A DNA stretch of 64,000 nucleotides from Fusobacterium sp. FSA-380-WT-3A (GTDB taxonomy: Bacteria; Fusobacteriota; Fusobacteriia; Fusobacteriales; Fusobacteriaceae): the NCBI RefSeq assembly GCF_012843705.1, contig NZ_JABAFQ010000001.1:329347-393346 (forward strand), given 5' to 3'. The translations under genes were made by a program, and so were the position numbers. Below, one piece after another: positions 33,519-43,166 of the stretch (position 1 is its first letter; every line of letters begins with the position of its first letter). The notes beneath the pieces were generated by a model, which saw nothing but the letters and a program-made list of their open reading frames with translations, ran no database searches and was not told where the DNA came from.

Positions 33519-34918
33519 TATATCTCCATTTCTTTATAAATTGAATGTATAATTTCTCCTAACTCTTCTAACTCTTCTTCAAATACTGTTTTCATATCAA
33601 GAATAAATTTTTTATCCTCTATTCTTCCAATTACAGGAATATAATTTTTTCTAAAATTTTCTTCTAATTTATTTGGAGAAATTTTACTTTTTAAAAGTAT
33701 TCCAAAACTTTCAATAAATTCTTCTGGCATACTTCCACCACCAATAGTTGCTTTAGTTTCTATAACTTCATTATCAATATTTTTATCTTTTAAAATTTTA
33801 GAAAACTTATTGGCTCTTTCTTGTACTTTATCTATTTTTTCTGTAATCATTCTTAAAGTTGGGATATTTTCTACAGCTTCCTTTTCATTTTGGTAGATAG
33901 AAAATACTTTTTCTAATATAGCTATAGTGATTTTATCAACTCTTATAGCTCTTAAAAATTGATTTTTCTTAAGTCTTTCAATATATTCTTTTTTTCCTAC
34001 AATAATTCCAGCTTGGCAACCTCCAAGAAGTTTATCTCCACTAAAAGTAACTATATCTATTCCACACTCTAAACTTCTTTTAATTGTAGGCTCATTTTTT
34101 ACACCATACTTTGAAAATTCTATTAAATTCCCACTTCCTATATCTTCAATAGAAATTATATTGTGTTTTTTTGCCACTTCAGAAAGTTCTTCTACTGTTG
34201 TTTCATGAGTAAATCCTTGTATTTTATAATTAGATGTATGAACTTTTAATAAAACTCCTGTTTTCTCTGTAATTTCTCTTTCATAATCCTCTTTATAAGT
34301 TCTATTTGTTGTTCCTACTTCTGATATTTTAGCCCCTGCAAATTTTATAATTTCAGGAATTCTAAAACTTCCTCCTATCTCTACAAGTTCCCCTCTTGAA
34401 ATTATAACCTCTTTATCTTTAGAAAATTCATTTAAACAAAGAACCACAGCAGCAGCATTATTATTTACCACTAAAGCTCCTTCACTTCCTACAACACTAC
34501 AAATCAATCTTTCTAAATTTTTATATCTACTTCCTCTTTTTCCAGTTTCAATATCATATTCAAGATTGTTATAACCAGATAAAATATTTCCTACAATATT
34601 TCCTATATCTTTTGGAAAAACACTTCTTCCTAAATTTGTATGAATAATTGTTCCTGTACAATTAAAAACTTTCTCAATATTTTTTCTTTTTTCTATTTTT
34701 AACTTTTCTATTATTTCAATTAAAATTTTATTTTTTAAATCTTCTTCACCAGAAAAATCTTCTAAATCTTTTAAAATTAGATTTCTATATTTTTCTATAG
34801 TTTCTTTTATACACGACAAAAAAGTGTAGTAATCTACACTTTCCTTATATTTTTCTAATTTTTTTTCACTTAAGATGTAGTCAATTTTTGGTAAAGCTCT
34901 TAATAATTCTCTCTTCAT
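33518..34918 (-). CDS. selA: L-seryl-tRNA(Sec) selenium transferase
   Basis: A 466-residue PLP enzyme that converts seryl-tRNA(Sec) to selenocysteinyl-tRNA using selenophosphate. The N-terminal tRNA-binding segment begins RALPKIDYIL, and the PLP-lysine region is FSGDKLLGGCQAGIIVG, as in bacterial SelA; the segment TGTIIHTNLGRS is also conserved. Full length for the family. It lies 22 bp after selD and is translationally coupled to selB. Confidence 0.96.
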   Translation of the reverse strand: MKRELLRALPKIDYILSEKKLEKYKESVDYYTFLSCIKETIEKYRNLILKDLEDFSGEEDLKNKILIEIIEKLKIEKRKNIEKVFNCTGTIIHTNLGRSVFPKDIGNIVGNILSGYNNLEYDIETGKRGSRYKNLERLICSVVGSEGALVVNNNAAAVVLCLNEFSKDKEVIISRGELVEIGGSFRIPEIIKFAGAKISEVGTTNRTYKEDYEREITEKTGVLLKVHTSNYKIQGFTHETTVEELSEVAKKHNIISIEDIGSGNLIEFSKYGVKNEPTIKRSLECGIDIVTFSGDKLLGGCQAGIIVGKKEYIERLKKNQFLRAIRVDKITIAILEKVFSIYQNEKEAVENIPTLRMITEKIDKVQERANKFSKILKDKNIDNEVIETKATIGGGSMPEEFIESFGILLKSKISPNKLEENFRKNYIPVIGRIEDKKFILDMKTVFEEELEELGEIIHSIYKEMEI

Positions 34919-34940
34919 TATTATCTCCTTGAAGCAATAG

Positions 34941-35966
34941 TTATCTTACAATAATTATAAAATCTTTTAAATTTTCTACACTTCCTACTATTGCAGATTT
35001 TATTTTAAGCTCTCCTAACTCTTTCATAACATCATTTACATATTGAACAGGTATTGAAAATAAAAGTCCTCCAGATGTTTGTGGGTCAAATAAAATCTCT
35101 TCCATTTCAAAAGGTATATTTTCAAATTTTACTTTTCCCTCTAAAGATTTTCTATTTTTTTGTCCACTTCCTGTAATATAAAATTCTTTAGCATATTCTT
35201 TACTACCACTTAAGCAAGGAATATATTGAGACTCTATTACAAAAGTTTTTTCTGAAGCACTAGCCATTTCATATAAATGTCCTAAAAATCCAAATCCTGT
35301 TATATCTGTACAAGCTGTAACAGGATATTTTGCTATTATTTCTCCAGCATATTTATTTAAAGTCGTCATATTTTCAATGGCTTCTTGAATTTCATTTTCT
35401 TTTACAACTTTCATCTTTGAAGCAGTTGTAATTATCCCTGTTCCTAAAGGTTTAGTAAGGATTAATATATCTCCCTCTTTTGAACCATAATTTTTAAAAA
35501 TTTTATTAGGGGAACAGATTCCTGTTACTGATAATCCATATTTTATCTCATTGTCATGAATAGAATGTCCACCACTTAGGACAGCACCTGATTCATAAAT
35601 TTTTTCAGCTCCACCTCTTAAAATTTCTTCTAAAACTTTTATATTTTCTTTTTCTGGAAAACAAACTATATTCATTGCTGTAATAGGTTTTCCTCCCATA
35701 GCATACACATCACTTAGGGAATTAGCAGCAGCAATTTGTCCAAAAATATATGGGTCTTCCACCATTGGTGTAAAGAAATCTAAAGTTTGAATAAGAGCTA
35801 TGTCATCTAAAATCTTATATACTGCAGCATCATCAGACTTTTCATATCCAACTATTAAATTTTTATCTTCCTTTACTGGAATTGTTTTTAATATATCTGA
35901 AAGAACCTCTGGTCCTATTTTACTAGCTCAGCCACCTATTGAACATCTATCTAATAATAGTTTCAT
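34941..35966 (-). CDS. selD: Selenide, water dikinase, selenocysteine-containing (UGA at codon 13)
   Basis: Makes selenophosphate from selenide and ATP. Read from the ATG at 35966 (behind GAGGTGAG) the frame gives a 341-residue SelD only if the TGA at 35930-35928 is decoded: the context is RCSIGG-U-ASKIGP, where U sits exactly at the active-site Cys/Sec of SelD. After the TGA the protein continues uninterrupted through YEKSDDAAVY, VYAMGGKP, VLSGGHS and CTDITGFGFLGH. A small hairpin starts 11 nt after the UGA, and selA and selB follow. A normal stop and restart is excluded because the conserved N-terminus would be lost. Confidence 0.93.
35902..35930 (-). promoter_or_regulatory. UGA selenocysteine codon and bacterial SECIS-like hairpin in selD
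   Basis: UGA at 35930-35928; AGGACC (35916-35911) and GGTTCT (35907-35902) form a 6-bp stem (one G-U) with loop AGA, starting 11 nt behind the UGA, the usual place of a bacterial SECIS. Confidence 0.65.
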
Positions 35967-35996
35967 TTTTCTCACCTCATTATAAAATTACATTTA

Positions 35997-36005
35997 ATTA
36001 TATCA
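35997..36005 (-). promoter_or_regulatory. Extended -10 element before selD
   Basis: Minus strand TGATATAAT (36005-35997), overlapping the stop of the upstream symporter gene; no clear -35. Confidence 0.4.
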
Positions 36006-37334
36006 TACTTTACTAAAAATTTCTTTTTTATTTTTTTTACCTAGATATAATATAATTCCATTTATAAAATATGATGAGATAGAAATATAATTTCCCACAC
36101 TTCCACCAACCATTTTTCCAATTAGTGCAACAACTCCTCCTACAACAATAGAAGTTATTACTATCTCCTCTTTTGCTCTAAATCCAAAGATTCCTAAAAA
36201 TGTTGGAACTATAAAAGCTCCTGAATAAATTGAAAGAGCTAATAGAAGAGTTGCTAATATATATTTCATTTTTATAGCTACTAAAATTGATAAAAATCCA
36301 AATACAACTATTAAAATTCTTGTTACAAAAATAGAATTTTCTTTTTTCAAATCTTTTATAAATACTTGAGCAAATAGAGATGAAGCTGTAAGTAAAGTTG
36401 TATCAGCTGTAGAAATAACAGCAGATAAAATTCCAAAATATAAAGCTAATGCTAAAAATTTTGTTAACTTTTCTTGAGCTATAACCAAAAGAACAGAATC
36501 TCCCACTCCATTTCCACCAAAAATTTGTTGCCCATATATTCCTATTTTTGCTAAAATATAAGACAATGGTAATAAAACCAAAATTGTTAATATTATGGAA
36601 TTCTTCATTGTTTTTTCATCTTTTGCACAAAAAAGTCTTGAATAAATATCAGGTCCAACGACAAAAGTTGTAGAATAAGAAAGCATCATAACTATTAAAT
36701 CTATAATTTGAAATTTTTCATTAAACATAGGAGCAACATTTATAGTTATTGGCTCTTGATTTATAAATAAAAATGTTGAAAGAACTCCAAAAATGATAAA
36801 TCCAAGTTGGACTACATCTGTTTTTATAATTGAAAGTTGTCCACCTAATAAAGTATAAATAATAAAAATAACCCCACTTAAAATCACTCCCTCTGTATAA
36901 GTTAGAGTTGTCATTATACTTATTATTTTAGCTGCTCCCATAATTTGAGAGGCTATTACTCCAAGCCAAGCTATTGGAATTAAAAGAGAAGCTGCTTGTT
37001 GTACTTTTTCTCCATAAAAACTTCCAAGCATACTTGGTAAATTATATCCTTTAAAATCTTTTATATATTTTACAAGAGGTAAAAGCCCACAGAAACCTAA
37101 TGAAGCACAAATAACCAACCACATTCCAGCCCAACCAGAAGAATATCCAAAATCAACACTTCCTAGTATAACAGAACTTCCTACAACAGAGGCCAATAAA
37201 CTTCCTGTAACTTGAATTATTCCAGCTTTTTTTCCAGCCACAAAAAAATCTTTATCATCTTTTATTTTTTTAAAAGAAAGTCCTCCCATTAATAACATAA
37301 TTAAAAAATATAAAAATAAAAATTGTTTATTCAT
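36003..37334 (-). CDS. Sodium:solute symporter (SSS family)
   Basis: A 443-residue inner-membrane symporter with about 12-13 helices and the SSS fold. Motifs: DFFVAGKKAG near the N-terminus, SSVILGSVDFGYSSGWAGMW in TM2, the VVGPDIYSRLFCAKDEKT segment around the middle, matching the R-x-x-(A/C)KxxxE of the SSS signature, and SAVISTADTTLLTASSLF carrying the expected sodium-site Ser/Thr. Substrate not predictable. The ATG at 37334 lies behind AAGGAG; the frame extends nine codons further without a ribosome site. It is divergent from the efflux operon. Confidence 0.88.
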   Translation of the reverse strand: MNKQFLFLYFLIMLLMGGLSFKKIKDDKDFFVAGKKAGIIQVTGSLLASVVGSSVILGSVDFGYSSGWAGMWLVICASLGFCGLLPLVKYIKDFKGYNLPSMLGSFYGEKVQQAASLLIPIAWLGVIASQIMGAAKIISIMTTLTYTEGVILSGVIFIIYTLLGGQLSIIKTDVVQLGFIIFGVLSTFLFINQEPITINVAPMFNEKFQIIDLIVMMLSYSTTFVVGPDIYSRLFCAKDEKTMKNSIILTILVLLPLSYILAKIGIYGQQIFGGNGVGDSVLLVIAQEKLTKFLALALYFGILSAVISTADTTLLTASSLFAQVFIKDLKKENSIFVTRILIVVFGFLSILVAIKMKYILATLLLALSIYSGAFIVPTFLGIFGFRAKEEIVITSIVVGGVVALIGKMVGGSVGNYISISSYFINGIILYLGKKNKKEIFSKV

Positions 37335-37451
37335 AAAAATTTCTCCTTTTTTGAAATACAAAAAATTATATCATATTTAAATTTAATTTTTTATTTTTTA
37401 TTTTAAAGAGGTTTACATTTTTATTTTAATGTTATTTTATTTTACTCATAA

Positions 37452-37480
37452 TTGACTTATCTATATATAAATTGTATAAT
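37452..37480 (+). promoter_or_regulatory. Promoter of the TolC-MFP-RND operon
   Basis: TTGACT (37452-37457), 17-bp spacer, TATAAT (37475-37480), 75 bp before the TolC-like ATG. Confidence 0.7.
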
Positions 37481-37555
37481 ATATTATTGAAAAATAATTA
37501 CTTATTGAAAAGAACAATTTATGTTATTTTATAAATTTTTAAAGGTGGTACTTAA

Positions 37556-38983
37556 ATGAAAAAAAAGATTTTGCTTCTTTGCCTTTCTCTTTTTATTTTA
37601 GGTTGTTCCAATCAAGATACTAGAAAAAATATTGACAAAGAAAATACTCTAACGGAAAAAGAATATTTAAAAAAATATGGAGATACTCTGTCTTTAGAAG
37701 AAATTTTAGAGATAAATAGAGACAGAAATTTAGATTTAAAGATAAAACAATTAGAAAGAGAAATTGCTACTTTAGACAAAAAAATTACCTTTGGAAATTT
37801 TTTGCCTTCAATTAATATTTTAGGAGGCTATACAAAATTAGATAATAATATTGATATAAATATTGATACAAGTTCTCTTACTAGTTTTTTCCCAATCCCA
37901 ATACCTCCAGGAATTTTACCTAATTCACTTTCTTCAAGACTTGTTGATGAAAGTTTTTATACTTATGGAGTAGGAGCACAAATTCCTATTTTCGTTCCAT
38001 CATTATGGTTTTTATATTCTGCTAGACAAAAGGGAGAAAAAATTAGTGAGCTTGTAGAAAATCTAACAACTAAACTTACAACTTTACAAGTTACAGGAGA
38101 ATATTATTACATTTTAGCTCTACAATCTGAAGAAAAATATTTGCTAGATGATTTAAAGGCAGCAAAAGAGTTAGAAAGAAAAGCTAAAGTTTCTTTAAAA
38201 GTTGATGCAATACTACCTTGGGAACTTGATAAAGCTTCTACATTAGTAAAAGCTAAAGAGTCTTCTTTAAGAAATAATCAAAGAGATTTATTAGTAGCTA
38301 AAATGAATCTTATGAAATCTTTAAACCTTAGTCCTTTGACTAATTTTACTTTAGAAGATGTTGAAGTTGGAAATATCTCTCCTCTTCCTCCTCTAGATGA
38401 ATGTATATTTCAAGCAATTTCTGGAAATGAAGTTTTAAAAATTACTTCTCTTTCTAAAGATATTAGTAAAGATGTTAAAAAAATTGCTATATCAAATTTT
38501 CTACCTAAAATAATTTTGGGTGGTGGCTATATAAATAATAGTAATGAAATTTTTGCTGACCCAAGCTTTTTATATGGAAATGTAAGTGGAATTTTATCAA
38601 TTTTTAATGGCTTTAAAAATGTAAATGAATATAAAAAAGCTGTTAGACAACAAAAAATATCCGAATTAAAATTGGAAAAAGAATTTTTAACAACAGTTAT
38701 TGAAACTACAAAAGCTTATAATAATGTTGTAAAATCTATGGAAATGTGTGAAATAGCAAATCTTAATTTTAAAGCTGAAGAGGGAAAACTTAGACAGAAA
38801 AAAGTTGAGAAAAAAGTTGATATGATAGATGATGAAGAATATTTTAAAACTTTAGCTAGTTATAATCAAGCTTTAAGTCTAAAGAAAAAAGCAGATTTTC
38901 AATATGAAATTGCTCTAGGAGCTTTAAATATAGCTATGGGAAAAGAACCTCTTAAGAAGGGAGAGAAAAATAATGAAATATAA
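37556..38983 (+). CDS. TolC-family outer-membrane efflux lipoprotein
   Basis: A 475-residue outer-membrane factor. The signal peptide ends in a lipobox (LGC, Cys17), so it is lipid-anchored like OprM rather than like TolC itself. The mature part contains the repeated TolC coiled-coil hairpins (LEEILEINRDRNLDLKIKQLEREI..., LQVTGEYYYILALQSEEKYLLDDLKAAKELERKAKVSLKVDA...), with a second repeat in the C-terminal half. It forms the exit duct of the pump encoded by the next two genes, overlapping the adaptor gene by 11 bases. Confidence 0.88.
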   Translation: MKKKILLLCLSLFILGCSNQDTRKNIDKENTLTEKEYLKKYGDTLSLEEILEINRDRNLDLKIKQLEREIATLDKKITFGNFLPSINILGGYTKLDNNIDINIDTSSLTSFFPIPIPPGILPNSLSSRLVDESFYTYGVGAQIPIFVPSLWFLYSARQKGEKISELVENLTTKLTTLQVTGEYYYILALQSEEKYLLDDLKAAKELERKAKVSLKVDAILPWELDKASTLVKAKESSLRNNQRDLLVAKMNLMKSLNLSPLTNFTLEDVEVGNISPLPPLDECIFQAISGNEVLKITSLSKDISKDVKKIAISNFLPKIILGGGYINNSNEIFADPSFLYGNVSGILSIFNGFKNVNEYKKAVRQQKISELKLEKEFLTTVIETTKAYNNVVKSMEMCEIANLNFKAEEGKLRQKKVEKKVDMIDDEEYFKTLASYNQALSLKKKADFQYEIALGALNIAMGKEPLKKGEKNNEI

Positions 38984-40091
38984 ATTTTTAGGATTTTTAA
39001 TGTTTTTAATTTTAATATCTGGTTGTAAAAAAGATATCGAACCTACTATTAGACCTGTAGAAACTTTTCAGGCAACTTTAATTCCAAAAACTTTAGAATA
39101 TCAATATCCTGGAGTTGTATCTCCTGAGAAAGAAGCTAATCTATCTTTTAGAGTAGCTGGACCTATAGATGAATTTAATGTGGAAATTGGTTCTTTTGTT
39201 AGTGAAGGAACTATAATTGCTAAACTTGACCAAAGAGATTATAATTTACAATTAGAAGCTTTTAAAAATAAAGAAGCTATGGCCAAAAATGGATATGAAG
39301 CAGCTAAAGCTATATCTGACAATGCAAAAAAACAATTTGCTAGAGTTGAAATCTTATATAAAGAAAAAGCTATTACAAAGAAAAAATATGATGAAGCTTT
39401 AGCTAGTTACAAAGCAGCTATTTCAAAAGAAAAAGCAATGTTATCTCAATATGACGAAGCTAAAAAAGGTGTTGAAAATTGTCAAAACCAATTAAAAGAT
39501 ACTTATTTAATAGCTCCTTATGATGGTTATATTCATAAAAAATTTGCTGATAATGGTTCTATTGTAGGGGCAGGTTTACCTGTAGTAGGTATTTCATCTT
39601 TAGGAGAAACAAGAGTAAAAATTAATATTTCTGAAAATGATATAGATAAATTCTTGGATATAAAAGAGGTTTTCTTTATCCATAACGATAAAAAATATCC
39701 TCTTAAATTATCTGAAGTAAGTAGGGTTAAAAGCACTCTAAATTTAACTTATCCTGTTATTTTTAATTTTGAAGAAAATTCTGATATTCCCATAGATTCT
39801 CAAGGAATTGTATCTATAATTTTTGATTCTACAGATGAAACAGGAATTATAATTCCAGCTGAATCTATTTTTGAAAAAAATAATGAACCTAACGTTTGGA
39901 TATATAAAGACGGAGTTGTAAATATTAAAAATATTAAAATTGTTAAGCCTTATTTAAATGGAATGGTAATTGTAAAAAATATTAATCCAGGAGATAAAGT
40001 TGTAACTAAAGGTGTTCATGAATTATCTGAAAATCAAAAAGTAAATTTATTAGAGCCTTTTTCTAAAACTAATGTAGGAAATGTTTTATAG
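38973..40091 (+). CDS. RND efflux periplasmic adaptor (membrane fusion protein)
   Basis: A 372-residue adaptor with lipoprotein signal (ISGC). Domain order is typical: lipoyl half near YPGVVSPEKEANLSFRVAGPIDEFNVEIGSFVSEGTIIAKLD, a coiled-coil hairpin (about 95-155), the second lipoyl half with YLIAPYDGYIHKKFADNGSIV, beta-barrel and membrane-proximal domains. It bridges the RND pump in the inner membrane and the TolC-like duct. Its ATG lies in the end of the TolC gene; 9 bp separate it from the RND gene. Confidence 0.92.
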   Translation: MKYKFLGFLMFLILISGCKKDIEPTIRPVETFQATLIPKTLEYQYPGVVSPEKEANLSFRVAGPIDEFNVEIGSFVSEGTIIAKLDQRDYNLQLEAFKNKEAMAKNGYEAAKAISDNAKKQFARVEILYKEKAITKKKYDEALASYKAAISKEKAMLSQYDEAKKGVENCQNQLKDTYLIAPYDGYIHKKFADNGSIVGAGLPVVGISSLGETRVKINISENDIDKFLDIKEVFFIHNDKKYPLKLSEVSRVKSTLNLTYPVIFNFEENSDIPIDSQGIVSIIFDSTDETGIIIPAESIFEKNNEPNVWIYKDGVVNIKNIKIVKPYLNGMVIVKNINPGDKVVTKGVHELSENQKVNLLEPFSKTNVGNVL

Positions 40092-40100
40092 AGGTGGCTT

Positions 40101-43100
40101 ATGAAATTTATAGATTACTCAATTAAAAATACAATTGTTGTAAAATTTATGGTTTTCCTTTTAGTAATAGGAGGATTATTTTCCTATTTTAAACTTGGAA
40201 AATTAGAAGACCCTGAATTTAAAATAAAAGAAGCTTTAGTAGTTACTTTTTATCCTAATGCTGATGCTCATACTGTAGAATTACAAGTCACAAATGAAAT
40301 AGAAGAAGCTTTACAAAAAATTCCCAATATAGATTTTTTACAAAGTGTATCTAAACCTGGTTACTCTCAAGTAAAAATAAAATTAAAAGAATCTTTACCT
40401 AGTGAGGAACTTGAACAATATTGGGATAATTTAAGAAAAAAAGTTGAAGATGCTAGAATAAATTTGCCTTTAGGTGCTTTACCTCCTATTGTGCTAGATG
40501 ATTATGGAGCTGTTTATGGAATTTTTCTAGCTGTTACAAGTGATGGATATTCTTATTCGGAGCTTAGAAAATATACTGATTACATCACTAAAGAATTAAA
40601 CTCTATAAATGGAATCGCTCAAGTTACTCAATTTGGAAAATTAACTGATGCTATTGAGGTTATAATTGATAGAGAAAAAATAAATTCTATGGGACTAAGT
40701 CCAAAACTTATTGCTACTTCCCTACTTAGTGAAAATATTATAACAGGTGGAGGGACTATTGATTATGGAAATTTAAGAGTCAATCTTAGACTTAATAATA
40801 AAGTTAATACCATAGAAAAGCTAGAAAATCTTATAATATTTTCTAAAAAACTTCCTGATGGAAATGATGAAATTGTCCGTCTAAAAGATATTGCAACTTT
40901 TAAAAGAGATTATATAAAGCCTATATCTCAAAAAATGTTTTATAATGGCAAAATGTCTATGGGAATTTCTCTTTCTCCAGAAGCTGGAAGTAACATAGTA
41001 AAAACAGGAAAAGTAATTGATAAAAAAATTATTGAATTAAAAGAAAAATTACCAACAGGAATAAACATTGAAAAAATTTATTATCAACCTGATTTAGTTA
41101 CATCAGCTATAAATAATTTTATATTAAATCTTATTCTCTCAATAATTACTGTTGTAGGAATATTACTTCTTACTATGGGAGTAAAAAGTGGCCTTATAAT
41201 TGGAACTAACCTTGTACTTTCAATTTTAGGAACTTTAATTTTTATGCTTGTTATGAAAATTGACATGCAAAGAGTTTCATTAGGTTCTTTTATAATTGCT
41301 ATGGGAATGTTAGTTGATAACTCTATTGTTATAGTTGATGGAATTTTGGTAAGAAGAAATTATGGAATGGATATGGAGCAAGCTCTTTTAGAATCTACTC
41401 ATAAGCCAGCTCTTCCTCTTTTAGGAGCTACATTTATAGCTGCTATTGCATTCTTACCAGCTTATTTAATGGCTAGCTATACTGGAGAATATGTAAGTTC
41501 TTCTTTCTGGGTAATTGGAATTTCTCTTATGTTAAGTTGGATTTTATGTCTTACTCAAACTCCTGTATATTGTAAATTATATTTAGAAGATGAACCTATC
41601 ACTACTCCTAGTGAGAGAGAAGAAAAAATATATAATAAATTGAGAGATTTATTATATTATTTATTAAACAGAAAAAAATCTACTCTATCTATTTTAGGAC
41701 TGGCTTTTATAGTTTCTCTTTTAATTTTTATAAAAATTCCAAAAACTTTTTTCCCTGATTCAGATAAAAAAGGGTTTACTATGAGTCTTTGGGCACCAGA
41801 AGGAAGTAAAATAGAAGTTGTAGAAAAAGCCACAAAAGAACTTGGAGATTTTTTACAAAAAAATGAAAATGTAACAAAAGTAGTATCTACAATTGGAGCT
41901 TCTCCTGCTAGATATTATGTTTGTACTATCCCTGAAATGCCAAATTCATCTTATGGAGAACTTATAATCAATATTGATAAATTAAAAAATCTTAAAAAAG
42001 TTTCAGACTTAGCTCTTGATTATGCAAATAAAAATTTATCTGGAATAGTAGTTACTTCAAAAAAATATCCAAATGGAGTTCCCACTGAATATCCAATAGA
42101 AATAGCTTTCTCAGGACCAGACCCTCAAATTCTTAGAGATTTAGCTGATAAAACTATTGATATTGTAAAAAAATCTCCATATATTTTAACTGCCAAAACA
42201 GATTGGAGAAATAAACTTTTAGTTTGGGAAGGAGATTATTCTCAATCAAAAGGTATTCGAAATAATGTAACACCTATTGATATTACAACAGGTCTTATGA
42301 GAACTACAAATGGAATTCCTATTGGAAGAATTCAGGAAAATGATAACTCTGTGGCTGTTGTCTTAAAAGAAACTAGTGACATTGAAAATCAAATCAATAA
42401 TATTAATCAAACTCCTATTTGGGGAGTAAATATGCAAGCTTTACCCCTTTCAAATATGTTAAACAATGAAAAATTAACTTTTGAAGAGGGACAAATTTGG
42501 AGAAGAAATAGAGTAAGAACTATTACTGTTCAATGTGATATTCCTATGGAGGTAAATGCTGAAGAAGTAAGAGCTGAATTTAAAAAAGAGATAAATTCTA
42601 TATCATTGCCAAAAGGATATAAACTTACTTGGTTAGGTGAATATGAGGAACAAACAAAAAATGTCTTAGCTCTATTAAAAGCTGTACCTCTACCTGTAAT
42701 TATAATGTTTACTATTTGTGTTTTACTTTTTGCTAGTATAAAAATTCCTCTTTTAATATTCTCTGCTCTTCCGTTAGCTCTTATTGGAGTAGCACCTGGA
42801 TTATTTATTACTGGTAAAAGTTTTGGATTTATGTCTACTATTGGATTAGTTTCTCTTTCTGGAATGATGATAAAAAATATGATAGTTCTAGTTGATGAAA
42901 TTAACTATGAAATTAATATTTTGAAAAAAGATAAATTTATAGCACTTATTGATTCTGCTATCAGTAGAATTAGGTCTGTAACTTTAGCTGCTCTTACTAC
43001 TATTCTTGGAATGATTCCACTTTTATGGGACCCATTATATGGAGATATGGCAGCAACAATTATCTTTGGATTATTTGTTTCTACTGTATTAACTCTATTT

Positions 43101-43166
43101 ATTTTCCCTGTGGCATATGCTGTATTTTTTAATATAAAAGAGAAAAAAGGTGAAAGTAATGTTTAA
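40101..43166 (+). CDS. RND family multidrug efflux permease
   Basis: A 1021-residue inner-membrane proton antiporter of the hydrophobe/amphiphile efflux (AcrB/MexB) type: 12 membrane helices (one after the N-terminal 30 residues, six from about 335 to 490, then 535 and the second set from 855 to 1000) and two large periplasmic loops. GMLVDNSIVIVDGI in helix 4 contains the Asp used for proton transfer, though only one Asp of the usual DD pair is visible there. With TolC-like and adaptor genes upstream this is a complete tripartite pump. Drugs exported are unknown. Confidence 0.93.
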   Translation: MKFIDYSIKNTIVVKFMVFLLVIGGLFSYFKLGKLEDPEFKIKEALVVTFYPNADAHTVELQVTNEIEEALQKIPNIDFLQSVSKPGYSQVKIKLKESLPSEELEQYWDNLRKKVEDARINLPLGALPPIVLDDYGAVYGIFLAVTSDGYSYSELRKYTDYITKELNSINGIAQVTQFGKLTDAIEVIIDREKINSMGLSPKLIATSLLSENIITGGGTIDYGNLRVNLRLNNKVNTIEKLENLIIFSKKLPDGNDEIVRLKDIATFKRDYIKPISQKMFYNGKMSMGISLSPEAGSNIVKTGKVIDKKIIELKEKLPTGINIEKIYYQPDLVTSAINNFILNLILSIITVVGILLLTMGVKSGLIIGTNLVLSILGTLIFMLVMKIDMQRVSLGSFIIAMGMLVDNSIVIVDGILVRRNYGMDMEQALLESTHKPALPLLGATFIAAIAFLPAYLMASYTGEYVSSSFWVIGISLMLSWILCLTQTPVYCKLYLEDEPITTPSEREEKIYNKLRDLLYYLLNRKKSTLSILGLAFIVSLLIFIKIPKTFFPDSDKKGFTMSLWAPEGSKIEVVEKATKELGDFLQKNENVTKVVSTIGASPARYYVCTIPEMPNSSYGELIINIDKLKNLKKVSDLALDYANKNLSGIVVTSKKYPNGVPTEYPIEIAFSGPDPQILRDLADKTIDIVKKSPYILTAKTDWRNKLLVWEGDYSQSKGIRNNVTPIDITTGLMRTTNGIPIGRIQENDNSVAVVLKETSDIENQINNINQTPIWGVNMQALPLSNMLNNEKLTFEEGQIWRRNRVRTITVQCDIPMEVNAEEVRAEFKKEINSISLPKGYKLTWLGEYEEQTKNVLALLKAVPLPVIIMFTICVLLFASIKIPLLIFSALPLALIGVAPGLFITGKSFGFMSTIGLVSLSGMMIKNMIVLVDEINYEINILKKDKFIALIDSAISRIRSVTLAALTTILGMIPLLWDPLYGDMAATIIFGLFVSTVLTLFIFPVAYAVFFNIKEKKGESNV

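Noticed and set aside
34941..35765. selD as a truncated or frameshifted pseudogene
   Set aside because: The only interruption is a TGA at the catalytic Sec/Cys position, with selA and selB downstream; this is Sec decoding, not decay.
35800..35985. Plus-strand open frame of 61 codons over the selD start
   Set aside because: It is antisense to the conserved N-terminus of selD and has no ribosome site; the coding signal is on the other strand once the Sec codon is read.
41084..41266. Short minus-strand open frame inside the RND gene
   Set aside because: Antisense to a transmembrane helix region of the pump, with no expression signals.
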